A DNA stretch of 14,413 bases from Pseudolysinimonas_A sp965653335 (GTDB taxonomy: Bacteria > Actinomycetota > Actinomycetes > Actinomycetales > Microbacteriaceae). Made by a program: the position numbers and the translations under genes. The notes beneath the pieces are model-generated. The model was given only the letters and a program-made list of their open reading frames with translations, made no database searches and was not told the DNA's origin. The DNA lies in NCBI GenBank assembly GCA_965653335.1, contig CBFGZU010000048.1:1-14413 (forward strand), written 5' to 3'. This document shows positions 12,410 through 14,413 of this stretch, piece by piece. Position 1 is the stretch's first letter; each line of letters starts with the position of its first letter.

Positions 12410-12612
12410 GCGTCTTCGAGGCGCTCAAGTAGTTCGGCATCGTGGCTCAGCACGAAGTCGAGCCCGACGTCGATCTCGGCGCGACGGGAGTGACGTTCAA
12501 CGATCCACGAAGCACCTTGCAGCAGCAGAGCACTCTTTGAGGTGTGCTGAGCCTTCGCGACGACGTCGAGGCGCGCGTCCAGCTCGTCGGGAATACGAAT
12601 CGTGATCGCCAT
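12406..12612 (-). CDS. Ribbon-helix-helix antitoxin partner of the Doc toxin
   Basis: The 68-residue protein has an N-terminal strand AITIRIPDELDARLD followed by two helices (VVAKAQHTSKSALLLQGASWIVERH), the ribbon-helix-helix (CopG/MetJ-like) DNA-binding fold. The C-terminal tail, GLDFVLSHDAELLERLEDA, is acidic and amphipathic and is the likely toxin-neutralising part. It should bind Doc and repress its own operon through the palindrome beside its promoter. Phage P1 Doc is paired with a Phd-fold antitoxin; here the partner is ribbon-helix-helix. ATG start lies 6 nt after the -10 box TATAGT, so the mRNA is predicted leaderless. Confidence 0.88.
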   Translation of the reverse strand: MAITIRIPDELDARLDVVAKAQHTSKSALLLQGASWIVERHSRRAEIDVGLDFVLSHDAELLERLEDA

Positions 12613-12618
12613 GAGGCC

Positions 12619-12624
12619 ACTATA
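12619..12624 (-). promoter_or_regulatory. Predicted -10 box of the toxin-antitoxin operon
   Basis: TATAGT on the minus strand ends 6 nt before the antitoxin ATG at 12612, the best -10 match in the window. No good -35 box is seen at normal spacing. Confidence 0.65.
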
Positions 12625-12635
12625 TCAGTCTGATA
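12623..12635. promoter_or_regulatory. Operator-like palindrome of the toxin-antitoxin operon
   Basis: TATCAG and CTGATA form a perfect 6+6 inverted repeat around one base, overlapping the upstream edge of the -10 box. This is where a ribbon-helix-helix antitoxin would bind to repress its own promoter. It is unusually AT-rich for the region. Confidence 0.65.
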
Positions 12636-12649
12636 CTACGTCGGGCTGC

Positions 12650-13684
12650 TTACTCGACAGCCGGCTCGAGCAGCCGCAGCCCCCTACCTTCGACGTCGAT
12701 CTCGGCGAGCACGTTGTTGGGCAGAATCCACTGCGGGTCGGTGTGGCCGAAGTCGAGGTTGCTGACGACCAGCAGGTCGTCGCGGCCGAACTCGGCGAGC
12801 ACCTGCAGGACGACGGCATCCAGCTCTCGCGACTCGGCAGGGGTGTAGTCGCGCGGCCGCCCGATCAGCAGCCCGGCGAGGCGGTCGAGGCCGCCGCCGA
12901 CACCGAGACTGCGCAGCCAATGCTCGGTGAACGCCACGGGCGGCTTGTCTTCGCTGGTCTCCAGGAACAGGATGCGGCCGGCGAAAAAGTCGGGCTCGGG
13001 CCAGTAGGCGGTTCCCTTGAGGAACTGCAGCACCTCGATGCATCCGCCGAACAGCCGCCCGCTGACCGCGCCCGACCCTTGCAGCCAGCGCCACCCATCA
13101 TGTGGATGCGGATGGCCGATATCGTGACCTGGCTGCCGGTGCCAGTTGGGGTAGCGATCGACCCAGTGCGGGTACGGGCGGTACTCGAGCGTGGCGGCGG
13201 GTTCGAACAGCACCTCGCGCACATGCCGCTCGAGCTCGGGGAAGTTCGACAGTTGTGCGAACCCGGCCATGACCGCCGGACCGTTGAAGGTCACCAGGCC
13301 CGCCCGCGCGTAGGTGGTCAGCATCGTCGCGGTGTCGGAGTAACCGAGCAGCACCTTCGGGTGCGTCACGGCGAGGTCGACGTCGAGGTGCGGCAGCAAT
13401 CGGATCGAGTCGGTACCGCCGATCTCGGCGACGATGCCGGCGATCGAGTCGTCGGCGAAAGCCGCGTTGAGATCCGCCGCACGAAGTTCCGGGTGACGAT
13501 ACGAGTACTCAGGGTCGAACGTGGTCGAGGGGAACTCGACGACCTCAAGCCCGAACGTCTCACGCAGGGTGGCGAGACCGGCGGCGTAGACCTTCGGGTA
13601 CACCGATGCCAGCGACTGCGATGGTGCGACGATCGCGACCTTGTCGCCCGAGCTGAGCCGTCGGGGACGGATGACCTCAGACAT
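12650..13684 (-). CDS. S66-family serine peptidase, MccF/LD-carboxypeptidase-like
   Basis: The 344-residue protein has the S66 layout: N-terminal RLSSGDKVAIVAPSQS, the nucleophile S116 in LGYSDTATML followed by TFNGPAVMAGF, E242 in LFLETSED and H314 in LDFGHTDPQW. The Ser-Glu-His spacing closely follows that reported for MccF (S118, E243, H311). LD-carboxypeptidases of this family remove the terminal D-Ala from murein tetrapeptides; MccF instead cleaves microcin C and aminoacyl-nucleotide mimics, giving immunity. The length and GPAVMAGF segment lean to the MccF side, but substrate cannot be settled from sequence. No signal peptide, so cytoplasmic. It follows clpX by 25 nt with no obvious own promoter or ribosome binding site, and may be read through from clpX. 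Confidence 0.9.
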   Translation of the reverse strand: MSEVIRPRRLSSGDKVAIVAPSQSLASVYPKVYAAGLATLRETFGLEVVEFPSTTFDPEYSYRHPELRAADLNAAFADDSIAGIVAEIGGTDSIRLLPHLDVDLAVTHPKVLLGYSDTATMLTTYARAGLVTFNGPAVMAGFAQLSNFPELERHVREVLFEPAATLEYRPYPHWVDRYPNWHRQPGHDIGHPHPHDGWRWLQGSGAVSGRLFGGCIEVLQFLKGTAYWPEPDFFAGRILFLETSEDKPPVAFTEHWLRSLGVGGGLDRLAGLLIGRPRDYTPAESRELDAVVLQVLAEFGRDDLLVVSNLDFGHTDPQWILPNNVLAEIDVEGRGLRLLEPAVE

Positions 13685-13709
13685 GCGCCGCGGTTTCGGG
13701 TGAGGTCCG

Positions 13710-14413
<704 letters not shown>

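Overview
The window looks like chromosomal DNA of a high-GC actinobacterium, most likely of the family Microbacteriaceae. Three things suggest this: the strong GC bias in all genes, the many genes with an actinobacterial -10 box (TANNNT type) lying exactly 6 nt before the start codon (leaderless mRNAs), and a small REP-like palindrome of a type I recall from Microbacteriaceae genomes. The assignment is inference. No rRNA, tRNA, insertion sequence or CRISPR array was seen.

Layout. Positions 1-2571 (+ strand) hold four cell-surface-type genes of unknown role: two tandem paralogues of an anchored beta-sandwich-like domain (the first cut by the window edge), a membrane-anchored protein ending in a zincin-type HEVGH motif, and a small secreted or anchored low-complexity protein with a (PE)n repeat. 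Positions 2588-4644 (- strand) encode an OmpR-type response regulator and its sensor kinase. Divergent from the kinase is valS (4765-7341, +), overlapping a GNAT acetyltransferase. A small hypothetical gene and a Dcp-like M3 oligopeptidase, each with its own predicted leaderless promoter, follow to 10096.

From 10126 to the end everything is on the - strand. In transcription order these are clpX (5' part outside the window), an S66 peptidase resembling MccF/LD-carboxypeptidase, a ribbon-helix-helix antitoxin plus Doc/Fic toxin pair, a predicted double-hotdog thioesterase-like protein, and an alpha/beta hydrolase fused to a LuxR-type DNA-binding domain.

How they fit together. Housekeeping functions (valS, clpX, dcp) are interleaved with envelope genes (surface proteins, two-component system, S66 peptidase) and a toxin-antitoxin module. 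Cytoplasmic proteolysis is represented by ClpX (unfolding for ClpP) and Dcp (trimming of the resulting peptides). The sensor kinase lies next to the surface gene cluster, but nothing in the sequence proves a regulatory link. The most notable points are an in-frame palindromic repeat inside valS, the consistent leaderless promoter geometry, an operator-like palindrome abutting the -10 box of the toxin-antitoxin operon, and the uncharacterised surface-protein cluster at the left end.
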